From: Bacteroidales bacterium | GTDB taxonomy: Bacteria; Bacteroidota; Bacteroidia; Bacteroidales; F082 | DNA: 64,000 nt | Assembly (NCBI GenBank): GCA_017531225.1 | Contig: JAFXLL010000003.1 | Span: forward strand, 1-64,000 | Reading direction: 5' to 3' | Shown: positions 53,401 through 60,702 of the stretch, one piece after another | Position numbering within the stretch: the first letter of the stretch is position 1 | How the letters are laid out: every line of letters starts with the position of its first letter | Translations under genes and position numbers: made by a program | The notes under the pieces: model-generated | Told to the model about the DNA's origin: nothing | The model's input: the letters and a program-made list of their open reading frames with translations, nothing else | Databases searched by the model: none

Positions 53401-54114
53401 GGTGGTCTCGCTGATAGTAATAGGAGAAGAGTAGACCGAACTCGATGTCGTTGGAGTAGTACCGTTTGTTGTGTAATAGATGGTTGCATCTGTTGTTGCG
53501 CAGCTGATCGTCACATTCTGTGTCTCAGAATAAGTGCCTGCGGCAGGTGAGAATGTAGGTGTCGCCACTGTCGGGGTGCCGCTTGCATTATAATAATACT
53601 CAACTTTTGATACTGACACGAAACCGTTGCTTGAACCAGATGCACAGTCAAACTCGATTCTATAGTACAAGTTTGCAGCAGGTGATGTTATCGATACAGT
53701 CTGTGTGCCAGTAGCTTTGTCGAATTCGTCAATCTCTGTCCAAGAAGAGTTGTTGCTGCTGCTGTAGAGCTTTATTGAATTGATTTTTGCAGCTGTGATC
53801 GCGTCAATCGTCAATTCAACCTTGGTGATTGCATCTGAATAAGCACTAGCGGTGGTAATCGCTCCAACCGATTCGGTGTTCTTGCGGCCAAACTTGACAT
53901 AATTCCAGTTTGCACCATTTGTGTTTCCATTTTCAACGGACCAACTGAAATTTCCATTGGTTGCTGTCCATGTAGAGGTGTAATTGTTGTTTGTTCCGTG
54001 ACTTCCACCGAATAAACAGGTCGAATAGACCTCTTCGACTCTCGTCTGTCCCCAGACGATGCTGGACATCAGCAATAGGGCCGCTGCCAGCAAAACAGTA
54101 AATCTACGTCTCAT
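47473..54114 (-). CDS. Giant multidomain T9SS-secreted surface protein
   Basis: The 2213-residue protein has a signal peptide (RRRFTVLLAAALLLMSSIVW, then GQ). Five chitobiase/HexC-like modules start near residues 183, 462, 796, 1356 and 1892, each like PTFTPAAGEYSEAQ...TNSS.Y...TVKAIAVK. Also present are an InlB-B-repeat-like segment near 715, an OB-fold (DUF5689-like) region near 880, and two choice-of-anchor-J domains near 1446-1592 and 1981-2125. A T9SS sorting domain ends the protein (LSVFNVLGQQVLAK, then AKGMYIVTLQC). A block of about 535 residues is tandemly duplicated. It is a likely adhesin or glycan binder with no visible catalytic domain. Confidence 0.88.
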   Translation of the reverse strand: MRRRFTVLLAAALLLMSSIVWGQTRVEEVYSTCLFGGSHGTNNNYTSTWTATNGNFSWSVENGNTNGANWNYVKFGRKNTESVGAITTASAYSDAITKVELTIDAITAAKINSIKLYSSSNNSSWTEIDEFDKATGTQTVSITSPAANLYYRIEFDCASGSSNGFVSVSKVEYYYNASGTPTVATPTFSPAAGTYSETQNVTISCATTDATIYYTTNGTTPTTSSSVYSSPITISETTTVKAMGVKTGMDNSSVATATYTIQQLQSITTIAGLWEFAATAGSSTPSQPNANVTFNDWYVTGVKSSQVCVSDGQYGFVIYQSGHGFVAGDKLSGTVACKVMMYQNHYAEVMGVKASDLTVVSGQEVPVLSTAIASLEVRNYGTAINLGTCSYNGSKFYDAAGDSITLYNNFNVNPNPINSLEAGKQYNVKGVSIIYWQSNNQTQQIAPRNADDFEEIVGPTEQVATPTFTPAAGEYSEAQTVTIACTTQGATIHYTLDGTTPTTNSSTYTAALTISETTTVKAIAVKADMIDSEIATATYTINIVPPTPVTETSYKLITNADALISGDKYIIVGIKGETYKALGKQATNNRPAVTVTPSNDTITVTPAAGADEDAVYELTLGQEGNYWTLYDAVNGGYLYAASSSANYLKVQAENNANGQWTIEIASNGVATIKAQGANTRNWLRLNSSGSPFSCYGNGQLDVYLYKAGDIPTPSYYTVSVAEGITNGTISVDTTSNLVGGETITVTATPNQGYELSTLTYTYAGVANPINIDQTTMQFTMPSADVTVNATFTELAHVANPTFTPTAGSFITAQQVSIACTTEGATIHYTIDGTDPTTNSTVYSEAFTVSTTTTVKAMAVKTGLNNSDVVSATYTIIEPMTIAEARALANNEYALVQGVVTFIDGRNIYAQDATAGIDLYLNNNTVPQALAIGDMVMAYGKKTVYNGLVELTSINGSDDNQFIILSSSNPLPVVEKTIAEILADHSGSQMLQSTRVQIVDATVGTINNNNNTPITQGENTLNIYKMPVVEGLEEGDIATVIGVIGCYNNPQLRVASAADVTFAHPAGITVTPTSLAGFTYVYEEGPSTVKTFTITGRSLTGPTVITAPESYEMSSFPGENFYPESQITINTYTGSYSNTIKVRLKAGLEIGDYNEEITITEDDVDDITIALTGSVTDSQPTPPAGNYVRVSDLSQLTSGSKVIFAARYNETANEYYAMTAQASGKPEGVLFTSVAGATETLPSEISDAEETYYWTVDVNGENYTFTNANGDVLGYNSSTNFANGGDNTAWAISFQTSEEGAMVPNYSGFVVNNVNVAVRAIALNSNHNFGPYHTQNLGGEGYNFFLDMFATVGGGTLTCAAPTFAPEGGTYYEAQEVALACSTADATIYYTLDGTDPTENSSVYTTPIAVAESMTIKAIAMKEGYENSTIATAEYTIILGAVTIFQQDWEGEMNGWTFVTVEGSNAWTINQYQGNHYAYANGYNGGVNEQWCISPAFDLNVYSNANLTFRNAKNYTGPAVQLLFSSDYDGENPSSATWTELEFNMSTGSYAWVESGVIDLADYTGSNCYIGFKYTCTETEAAAWEIDDIMLMGFTTDPYLTVTPNALSGFTHHIGEGPSASQTFVLTAGNISPAPGGGILGSINVFVYSPFEISLDDEEYDNEIFFDGITNLEATTIYVRMNGTEIGQYTESVNIYASSGDEATVTLSGTVTEEPIPGGDWNRIYALSDLNDGDQIILAARYDASVGDGYYAMTAGVSGKPDGVLFTSVNNSGAEQLPAEIADDADTYLWNVTLDGNVITLTNAAGDALGYSSSTNFAGNENIEWNIALETSSESALIPNYTGFVITNGTTTNRGIAKNASNKFGAYATSNMNNTDYNFYLDIFVMGGTVTPVVATPVISVASGTYYEEFDVEITCATEGATIYYTTDGTEPTAESSVYTEPIHVAQDMTLKAIAMMEGYENSGIATADYVIHTDMIVIFNQDWEGEMDGWTFVTIYGNKPWTIATHNGNKYANANGYNDDVDNDQWCISPAFNLNNYEGVTLTFMNAMKFTGPDLELYFSNNYDGQDPTTAMWQRIDFTMSEGNYIWTESGEISLNSFSGSNCYLGFRYTSTIEEGAASWEIDDIVLTATSITSVNEVSLMEVNVWNYDNEIFVENNTDNNVQLSVFNVLGQQVLAKTVATGSVRFTHNLAKGMYIVTLQCNDERKSGKIIVR

Positions 54115-54189
54115 TTTTGTTTGGATTTAATTATAATTTATTGATATTTAATTATTTGAATCTAAAGTCATGGCTTCATAGCCATTCTA

Positions 54190-54197
54190 CAAATATA
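54190..54197 (-). promoter_or_regulatory. -7 promoter element (TATATTTG) for the giant protein
   Basis: Minus-strand TATATTTG lies 75 bases before ATG 54114. The gap 54115-54387 holds this promoter, an AT-rich leader and the repeat/terminator below. Confidence 0.5.
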
Positions 54198-54265
54198 GCG
54201 AATCCGCCCCTTGAGGTAAAGGGGAAAGACGTATGACTTATCAACAATTAGGGGCGACTTATAAA

Positions 54266-54301
54266 CAAAAAAAGCGAAGCAACCCATTTGGATTGCTTCG
54301 C
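54266..54301 (-). terminator. Terminator formed by the dispersed repeat
   Basis: Read on the minus strand, GCGAAGCAATCC/GGGTTGCTTCGC (one mismatch, loop AAAT) is followed by TTTTTTTGTTT. It lies about 90 bases beyond the stop of the 54388 gene and should end that transcript. The stem is made of the palindromic repeat's own sequence. Confidence 0.8.
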
Positions 54302-54346
54302 TCCGCTCAGCGAGCTAAAGGTTGCTTCGCTCCGCTCGCAATGACG
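54273..54346. repeat. Dispersed palindromic repeat, rearranged copy
   Basis: This copy contains TTGCTTCGCTCCGCT twice (ATTGCTTCGCTCCGCTCAGCG and GTTGCTTCGCTCCGCTCGC) and ends CGCAATGACG, matching the element at 14884-14960. One arm has been duplicated or inverted. Confidence 0.82.
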
Positions 54347-54387
54347 ACTCTCGCCGTCCTTTACGAGGTTTGGCTAGTTAGCACTAC

Positions 54388-56349
54388 TTAGAAAACAACA
54401 ACCTTTTGAGTTTGGTTGCCAGCCTTCACGAAGTAGATACCAGCGCCGAGGTCGTTCACGGTGACGCTCTTAACGCTTTCGTAGGTCTTCACGAGTTGAC
54501 CGACAGCATTGAAGATGTTGACATCAGCTTCGTTGTCGAGTTCCATGGTGAATGAACCGTTAGCGGGGTTCGGGAACACGGTCATGTTGACATTAGCCAC
54601 TGCGCTTTCTTCTTCAACGCCCATAGCGGGATCGAAGTAGTTAACATAAACCTTGATGGCATTATAGAAGTTGTCATCAGGTTCATCATCGTTAGATTGC
54701 ACATAGGTGCCAGTTTTGCCATCGACCTGGAAGCAGTACCACAGGTATTCGCCTTCGGCGTCGCTGTAGAGGTAAGGAATGACCTGGCCATAGACCATTT
54801 CGCTCAGTGCTAAAGTGATGTGCTCATTATAACCGAACACGCTCTTGGTGCCTTTCCAGGTGCGACCACCGTCAGCAGAACCGTTGCAGAACACTCTTAG
54901 GTAATACTGTTCATTGGTAGCATCCCAACCCAAGTTTGCATCTTTATCACCGCTGATCATTGACCAGAAGGAGAACACTCTATCAGTAGCTTTGTCGTAG
55001 TACATGGAAGCAAAACCGGCTTTACCGCAGTTGTATGAACCGTGGTCGCCCCAGTTGTCGCTAGCTGGACGGTAACCTTCAGTAGCGTCACGTGGCAGAA
55101 CGTCGTAGTTATTATTAACGATCTCAAGTTCGCCAATGTATTCCGGCAGAGGATCATGGTTGGCATCTGACCAGTAATATTCTGATTCATAAAGGTCTTG
55201 CATCAGATAAGTGGAGTCCATGATGAATGGGCCGCCAACGTTACCGATACCACCGAGGCACATTTCGTTCTTGGGCAGCACTTCGCTCCAGTAAGCAACA
55301 CCGCCCATTGAAGGATAATAACCACCGTCCCCAGCAGCTCCATTAGTGCCATTGTATTCATAGACAATGTGAAGATTGTCGTTTGCATCAAATGCCGCGC
55401 TGGTCCAACGAGGATATAAGAAAGCGACCTGTTCCGTGGTGTAGGTTTCGTGGATGCCAGGGTGATGATAGAACACTCTGTCGGTCCAGGTTTCACCATT
55501 GTCTTCGGAGACAACAGCCTTACCGTCAGCCCATGGTGTATTCAAAACGAAAGATACGCGGTTTGGTTTAGCGGGATCGCAAAGCATGAAATAGTAGTTG
55601 TTTGTACCACCGTCTGAAACATGGTCGGCATCCAGGTTAGGAAGCAATTCGCATGACTTGGTGAACTGTCCGTTTTCGTATCTCCAGTAGAAAATGGCCT
55701 CATTGTAGTAAGGCTCTGCATTTTGGAAATTCGCGGCAAGAACATGGACGATGTCGAGATTTTCACCTGAGCATTGAACAGCAGGGTGAGTGCCATCAAC
55801 ACCAGTCGTAGTCATAGGCAGAGCGATGCCTTGACCGAAATCGCGGTTGCCTTGACGGAAGTCCTCAACGAGGAAGATACGGAGTTCGGTAGCGGTGTGA
55901 GCTGCAATGACGAGACCGTTCTCTTTGTAACGGGCGATAGAACCGAAACCGGTCTTAATGCCTTCAACGCGAGTCTCGGTGAACTCCCATTCGCCAACGG
56001 CTGGATCCCAAATAGCGAGACCAGTACCGCGGTCTGAATAACTAACATCAGTAGCTTGGGTGTAGCACATTACAGCATAGCCATCAGGCCACACGGCGGT
56101 GAAGTTACGGGCGCCAGCGTTCGATTGCCAGTCATAAACGGTTTGGCTTAACTCAATAGCTTCATCTGAAACAGCGATGATGCCTCTTGTGTTCATGGGC
56201 AAGTTAGCCACGTCACGCTCTTCAAAGCCAGAGAGAGAAACAGCCTGAGCGGCCTTCATCGACTTCAAACTCGGTTTAGGGCTCTTGATTTGAGCAAATC
56301 CGGCGACGACGATGGTCATCGCAAGGACTAAAGTAAATACTTTCTTCAT
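54388..56349 (-). CDS. T9SS-secreted protein with sialidase/BNR-like features
   Basis: The 653-residue protein has a signal peptide (MKKVFTLVLAMTIVVAGFAQ). The long middle part resembles a beta-propeller, with Asp-box-like motifs (VVSEDNGETWTD near residue 290, GSADGGRTWKG near 495) and many Trp/Tyr turns. The last ~75 residues are a T9SS sorting domain (MTVFPNPANGSFTMEL, then IFNAVGQLVKTYE). Asp-boxes occur in sialidases and in non-enzymatic propellers; the Arg triad of sialidases is not evident to me, so enzymatic function is unproven. Confidence 0.82.
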   Translation of the reverse strand: MKKVFTLVLAMTIVVAGFAQIKSPKPSLKSMKAAQAVSLSGFEERDVANLPMNTRGIIAVSDEAIELSQTVYDWQSNAGARNFTAVWPDGYAVMCYTQATDVSYSDRGTGLAIWDPAVGEWEFTETRVEGIKTGFGSIARYKENGLVIAAHTATELRIFLVEDFRQGNRDFGQGIALPMTTTGVDGTHPAVQCSGENLDIVHVLAANFQNAEPYYNEAIFYWRYENGQFTKSCELLPNLDADHVSDGGTNNYYFMLCDPAKPNRVSFVLNTPWADGKAVVSEDNGETWTDRVFYHHPGIHETYTTEQVAFLYPRWTSAAFDANDNLHIVYEYNGTNGAAGDGGYYPSMGGVAYWSEVLPKNEMCLGGIGNVGGPFIMDSTYLMQDLYESEYYWSDANHDPLPEYIGELEIVNNNYDVLPRDATEGYRPASDNWGDHGSYNCGKAGFASMYYDKATDRVFSFWSMISGDKDANLGWDATNEQYYLRVFCNGSADGGRTWKGTKSVFGYNEHITLALSEMVYGQVIPYLYSDAEGEYLWYCFQVDGKTGTYVQSNDDEPDDNFYNAIKVYVNYFDPAMGVEEESAVANVNMTVFPNPANGSFTMELDNEADVNIFNAVGQLVKTYESVKSVTVNDLGAGIYFVKAGNQTQKVVVF

Positions 56350-56384
56350 AGTAAATAAATTTGGTTAAAATGCGTATTAGGTAG

Positions 56385-56392
56385 CAAAGATA
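56385..56392 (-). promoter_or_regulatory. -7 promoter element (TATCTTTG)
   Basis: Minus-strand TATCTTTG lies 35 bases before ATG 56349 of the T9SS protein gene. Confidence 0.6.
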
Positions 56393-56491
56393 GGTAAAAA
56401 ACAATTTACCGAAACTTAGGGTTTCAAGTATTTATCAACACTGGTTGTTGATAAAATGTTGATAACCCCTAATAGACAGCGTTTTTTTTTC

Positions 56492-56499
56492 TAATTTTG
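56492..56499 (+). promoter_or_regulatory. -7 promoter element (TAATTTTG) for aroK
   Basis: TAATTTTG ends 23 bases before ATG 56523. Confidence 0.55.
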
Positions 56500-56522
56500 C
56501 ACCTATTATAATATAAACTCCA

Positions 56523-57038
56523 ATGAGAATTTATCTGGTGGGATATATGAGTGCTGGCAAATCAACCACGGCAAAGCGTTTGGCAAACAAGCTTGGCCTG
56601 GAGGCTTTCGATACAGACCGCCTGTTTGAGGAACGTTACCACATCACGGTGAGCGACTTCTTCAAGAAATACGACGAGCCGCTGTACCGTAAGCTGGAGA
56701 CTCAGATCCTGCATGATACCCTGCAGTACGACAATGCGGTGATCGCCACTGGTGGCGGCACAGCGTGTTTCAACGACAACATGGATTGGATGAATCAGCA
56801 TGGCATCACTGTATTCCTTAAGATTAGCCCCCAGTCGGCCGTGGTCCGTCTGTCACAATCCAAGGTGAGACGCCCCAAGGTCTATGGCAAATCGCCAGAG
56901 GAGCTGGAGGCATTCATCCAGCAGAACTATGCGGAACGCATGCCTTCCTATGAAAAGGCCATGCTGACGGTGAAAGGGGAGGATCTGGATATAGAAGCCT
57001 TGGCGGCTGCCGTCATTTCCTTAATTCCAACAGCGTGA
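56523..57038 (+). CDS. aroK: Shikimate kinase
   Basis: The enzyme phosphorylates shikimate in aromatic amino-acid synthesis. The 171 residues have the P-loop GYMSAGKST (7-15), the DTDRLFEER substrate segment, VIATGGGTACFNDN and a C-terminal Arg-containing YAERMPSYEKA. It overlaps the 3' end of convergent rlmD by 26 bases. No other aro genes are in the window. Confidence 0.93.
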   Translation: MRIYLVGYMSAGKSTTAKRLANKLGLEAFDTDRLFEERYHITVSDFFKKYDEPLYRKLETQILHDTLQYDNAVIATGGGTACFNDNMDWMNQHGITVFLKISPQSAVVRLSQSKVRRPKVYGKSPEELEAFIQQNYAERMPSYEKAMLTVKGEDLDIEALAAAVISLIPTA

Positions 57039-58443
57039 TATTCTCAACATGTTGGGTATGTGGGAACATATCCACGGGCTGAACGGCCTTGATATCGTAA
57101 GCTACTGAAAGCAGCTGCAAATCGCGGGCTTGCGTGGCAGGGTTGCAACTCACATACACCATCTTTGGCGCATGAATCTTCAACAGTTGCTCCACTACCT
57201 TCTCGGCCATGCCGGCACGCGGCGGGTCGGTAACGATGAAGTCAGGCTTGCCGTTAGCGGCGATGAATTCGTCAGTGAAGATCTTAGCCATGTCACCGGC
57301 ATAGAAAGTGCAGTTGTCGATGCCGTTGATACTGGCGTTCACCTTGGCGTCGGCAATGGCTTCCTCCACATATTCGATGCCGACCACACGCTTCACGAAA
57401 CGTGAGAAATATTGGGCTATGGTACCTGTGCCCGTATAGAGGTCATACATCAGTTCGTCGCCTTTCACGTCGGCCAAGTCAAAGGCGGCATGATAGAGTC
57501 TTTCGGCCTGATACACATTGGTTTGGAAGAATGAGACAGGGCCGATGCGGAACTTCAAGTCGGGGAAACCGGGACGGGGAGAAGCCATGGTTTCAATCAA
57601 GTAAGGATCGCCTTTCAAGCACTCGAACGGCAGGTCGTTGATGACGTCGTTGAACTTGTTGTTGATGATGAGCAAGAGGGAGACGATTTGTGGGAAACGC
57701 TTCTCCAATGCGGGAATCAGTTCGTGACGGATGCAGTCGTTTTCCTTGTTGATGACGATGATCACCATGAACTCGCCTTTGGCGTTGCAGCGGATCACTA
57801 TATTTCGCATCAAGCCTTCGTGCTGGCGAACGTTGTAGTATGACAGTCCGTGTTCTTTAGTGAACTGGCGGACAAACAGCCGGATGTCGTTGGAGGGATC
57901 GGCTTGCAGGTGGCATTGCTCCACGTCGACTACACGGTCAAACAGCTGTGGCAGATGGAATCCCAAGCCCTTGCAATCGTCCTCGCCGTAAGTACCTGAC
58001 GGAGCTCCGTCGGTGAGCCATTTGCGGTTTGAGAAGGCGTATTCGAGCTTGTTGCGATAGAAGTACTGCCGCTCGCAGCCAAGGATAGGACTCATCTCGG
58101 GATAGTCTACCTTGCCGATGCGGTCGAAGTTGTCCTTCACCTGTTTCTGCTTGTAGTAAAGCTGCCATTGGTAGCCCATTTGCTGCCATTTGCAGCCGCC
58201 ACAGAGACCGAAGTGTTGGCACACTGGCGTCACGCGATTCTCCGATGGCTTCTTGATGTTGATGATGCGGCCTTCAAAGTAGTTCTTTTTCTTCTTGAAG
58301 ACTTCGATGTCGACCACGTCGCCAGGCACCCCAAAGGGGATGAAGATGACACGGCCTTCGGGTTTGGCCACCGACATGCCTTCGCTGCCGGCATCGACGA
58401 TTTCTACGTCATGCAAATATTCGGGTTCTCTTTTCTTTTTCAT
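57013..58443 (-). CDS. rlmD: 23S rRNA (uracil-C5)-methyltransferase RlmD-like
   Basis: This 476-residue SAM-dependent m5U methyltransferase (TrmA/RlmC/RlmD family) has a TRAM domain (about 10-65), a possible Fe-S cysteine set (VCQHFGLCGGCKWQQ), the SAM site LYTGTGTIAQYF, and the catalytic cysteine in VYVSCNPATQARD near residue 426. Which uracil is modified cannot be told with certainty from sequence. Start ATG 58443 is directly preceded by the palindromic repeat fragment at 58452-58487. Confidence 0.88.
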   Translation of the reverse strand: MKKKREPEYLHDVEIVDAGSEGMSVAKPEGRVIFIPFGVPGDVVDIEVFKKKKNYFEGRIINIKKPSENRVTPVCQHFGLCGGCKWQQMGYQWQLYYKQKQVKDNFDRIGKVDYPEMSPILGCERQYFYRNKLEYAFSNRKWLTDGAPSGTYGEDDCKGLGFHLPQLFDRVVDVEQCHLQADPSNDIRLFVRQFTKEHGLSYYNVRQHEGLMRNIVIRCNAKGEFMVIIVINKENDCIRHELIPALEKRFPQIVSLLLIINNKFNDVINDLPFECLKGDPYLIETMASPRPGFPDLKFRIGPVSFFQTNVYQAERLYHAAFDLADVKGDELMYDLYTGTGTIAQYFSRFVKRVVGIEYVEEAIADAKVNASINGIDNCTFYAGDMAKIFTDEFIAANGKPDFIVTDPPRAGMAEKVVEQLLKIHAPKMVYVSCNPATQARDLQLLSVAYDIKAVQPVDMFPHTQHVENITLLELRK

Positions 58444-58451
58444 GGTATGAA

Positions 58452-58487
58452 TGGATTGCTTCGTCGCTTAGGCTCCTCGCAATGACG
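58452..58487. repeat. Dispersed palindromic repeat, half copy overlapping the nnr end
   Basis: TGGATTGCTTCGTCG, an 8-base variable part, then CCTCGCAATGACG match the right half of the element at 14884-14960. It covers the nnr stop codon (58468-58470) and its last codons. Confidence 0.85.
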
Positions 58488-59949
58488 AGAAGGCCTTTCC
58501 TATGTTTTCTGTGATATCTGATGCGATTAATGCCTCTTGGCTGAGGTTGGAGGCAGCGATGTCACCGGCCAAGCCGTGAAGGTAAACGCCCAAGACTGCG
58601 GCTTCCTCGGGGGTGTAACGCTGGGCGAGGAGGGAGAGGATTATCCCTGTGAGCACATCGCCGCTGCCTGCGGTGGCCATACCGGGATTGCCTGTGCTGT
58701 TGAAAAACACGGCACCATTGGGCATGGCCACGGCAGTGTTGGCACCTTTCAACACGATGATGATGCCATATCCGAAAGCCATATCTCGCAACAGTTCCAG
58801 CCGTTCAAAACTAGTGGAGGTCTTGCCAAACAGTCGCTCAAACTCCTTGGGATGGGGGGTGAGGATGGTCTTGGACGGCAAAAAAGATAGCCAGGTCGGA
58901 TTCTCCGACAAGATGTTGAGCGCGTCGGCATCCATTACCAAAGGCACCTGCGCATCCTGAATCAGGTGGCGCACCAAGCGCTGGGCATCGTCATCCATTC
59001 CCAAGCCGGGACCAACCCCAATGGCGTTAAACTTATCCAACTTGTCGTCGGTATGGATCATGGCCTCGGGAACTGCTGCCATCAATGGGTTCCAAGCCGC
59101 TTTGGGCAGCAACACCGAGAGCAAACCAACACCTGTTCTCAAGCAAGATTTCGCTCCCAAAATGGCCGCTCCCGTCTTGCCTTCCGATCCGGCTACCAAT
59201 AAGGCATGACCGTAGGTTCCTTTATGCGAATACTTCGGCCGATGATGAATCATCGGTTGAATCATCTCTTTATCAACCAAGAAGTTATTTGTTTCAACTT
59301 CAAGTAAAAATTGAGGATGTAATTGGATATCCAAGATCTCCAGCTGACCAACGTATGGGTCGTTTTCAGGCATCATGAAAGCTAGTTTCGGCACTTGAAA
59401 AGTGAGGGTATAGTCGGGTCTGAAGATGGCAGCATTGGGACTTGGGCTATCGGCAAACAACCCTGAAGCAATGTCAATGGATATACGGATGGCTTGTTGG
59501 CGGTTGAGGTGTTCGATCAGTTCACCTGCCACACCGGTCACAGCTCTGTTCAGTCCTGATCCGAATAGGGCATCGATGATAATTTCACCTTGGGTGAAAA
59601 TGGGGAAGTCTTCAGCCGACTGGATTAGGGTTGGGGTGATGCCAGTTCTGGATTGAAACAGATAAACTTCATCCTGGCAGTCAAGGCTCATCTTGTCGAG
59701 GTTGCCCACCATATACACTTTAGGTTCAAAGCCTTTCTCGTATAGTAGCCGTGCCACCACAAGTCCATCGCCGCCATTGTTGCCTGTACCACAGAAAAAC
59801 AACACCTTATTGTCGGCCTTGAGACGTGGCAACAACCACTCGAATACCTGACCGGCAGCACGCTCCATCAAATCGATGGAACGAATGAGCTCATGTTCGA
59901 TGGTGTATTGGTCCGCCTGGCGGACCTTGTCGATGCTTAGGATTTTCAT
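58468..59949 (-). CDS. nnr: Bifunctional NAD(P)H-hydrate epimerase/dehydratase
   Basis: The protein repairs hydrated NAD(P)H. The 493 residues have an N-terminal epimerase domain (YTIEHELIRSIDLMERAAGQ, FFCGTGNNGGDGLVVARLLY, IIIDALFGSGLNR) and a C-terminal ADP-dependent dehydratase (HKGTYGHALLVAGSEGKTGA, LTPHPKEFERLFG, GNPGMATAGSGDVLTGIIL). The C-terminal SSLRGA and the stop codon are supplied by a copy of the palindromic repeat. Start ATG 59949 fits the promoter at 59965-59972 better than the start at 59967. Confidence 0.93.
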   Translation of the reverse strand: MKILSIDKVRQADQYTIEHELIRSIDLMERAAGQVFEWLLPRLKADNKVLFFCGTGNNGGDGLVVARLLYEKGFEPKVYMVGNLDKMSLDCQDEVYLFQSRTGITPTLIQSAEDFPIFTQGEIIIDALFGSGLNRAVTGVAGELIEHLNRQQAIRISIDIASGLFADSPSPNAAIFRPDYTLTFQVPKLAFMMPENDPYVGQLEILDIQLHPQFLLEVETNNFLVDKEMIQPMIHHRPKYSHKGTYGHALLVAGSEGKTGAAILGAKSCLRTGVGLLSVLLPKAAWNPLMAAVPEAMIHTDDKLDKFNAIGVGPGLGMDDDAQRLVRHLIQDAQVPLVMDADALNILSENPTWLSFLPSKTILTPHPKEFERLFGKTSTSFERLELLRDMAFGYGIIIVLKGANTAVAMPNGAVFFNSTGNPGMATAGSGDVLTGIILSLLAQRYTPEEAAVLGVYLHGLAGDIAASNLSQEALIASDITENIGKAFSSLRGA

Positions 59950-59964
59950 AAGCCGTATTTTTTG

Positions 59965-59972
59965 CAAAGATA
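59965..59972 (-). promoter_or_regulatory. -7 promoter element (TATCTTTG) for nnr
   Basis: Minus-strand TATCTTTG lies 15 bases before ATG 59949, giving a very short leader. Confidence 0.6.
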
Positions 59973-59980
59973 AAAAACCC

Positions 59981-59988
59981 TATCTTTG
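59981..59988 (+). promoter_or_regulatory. -7 promoter element (TATCTTTG) for the barrel-phosphoesterase pair
   Basis: TATCTTTG ends 19 bases before ATG 60008, facing away from the nnr promoter only 8 bases distant. Confidence 0.6.
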
Positions 59989-60007
59989 TCCCGTAAAAAT
60001 ATTTGAT

Positions 60008-60697
60008 ATGAAACGACTTTTTATCATTGCATTTTTGTTTTTGTCAGTGTTCGTCGCCAACGCCCAGCACATCAGAGCCTACGCCGAATACGACTACAAC
60101 CGCACGGAGCACTCGAGGGCTAACTTCGCCATTGGCTCCGACTTTCAATTGGCCGACAACTTCCGTCTCGACCTCGGACTGCTTGCCGGCACACAAAACC
60201 GTTTTGCCTTAAACGTGGCCTATCAGATCGACCTGCATCAAGGCAAGAAAGGCACCTTCTTCTTAGAGAACCGTTATCTCTACAGACTTTTCCCGAGCTA
60301 TGGCCTGCAGGAGTTCAATGCCATGCTTAACTTCGGTTATCGCAATATCCACTGGGTCTTTAAATTCGGCCTCTGCAGCCGTTACATCGCTGAGATCCCG
60401 CTACGGAAAAATGGGGGAGAAGGCACTATCTTTGAACCAATGAACGTCTCGTTTGACATTCAGTACAACCTGTTTGCTCAGGATCATCCGTGGAACATCG
60501 GTTGCGGGATCTCCAACTACCGTGAGTTTATCATCGAGCGTTTCACCTTGTTCTATTATAATTTGCACGGCTACTACAACCTCAACGACCAATGGCGCCT
60601 GACCGCCGAGGCTGGCCTGCATCCCGCCGGTGTGCTGAACCTCTCATCCCAATACAACGGCTACTACTTTAACATCGGTTGCACCTTTAAATATTAA
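60008..60697 (+). CDS. Predicted outer-membrane beta-barrel protein
   Basis: This 229-residue protein has a signal peptide (MKRLFIIAFLFLSVFVANAQ) and about ten alternating strands (AYAEYDYNRTEHSRANFAIG, LADNFRLDLGLLAGTQNRFA, ending NIGCTFKY), as in small barrels. I know no specific family. The metallophosphoesterase gene starts 5 bases after its stop, so they share an operon. Confidence 0.75.
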   Translation: MKRLFIIAFLFLSVFVANAQHIRAYAEYDYNRTEHSRANFAIGSDFQLADNFRLDLGLLAGTQNRFALNVAYQIDLHQGKKGTFFLENRYLYRLFPSYGLQEFNAMLNFGYRNIHWVFKFGLCSRYIAEIPLRKNGGEGTIFEPMNVSFDIQYNLFAQDHPWNIGCGISNYREFIIERFTLFYYNLHGYYNLNDQWRLTAEAGLHPAGVLNLSSQYNGYYFNIGCTFKY

Positions 60698-60702
60698 TCA
60701 CT

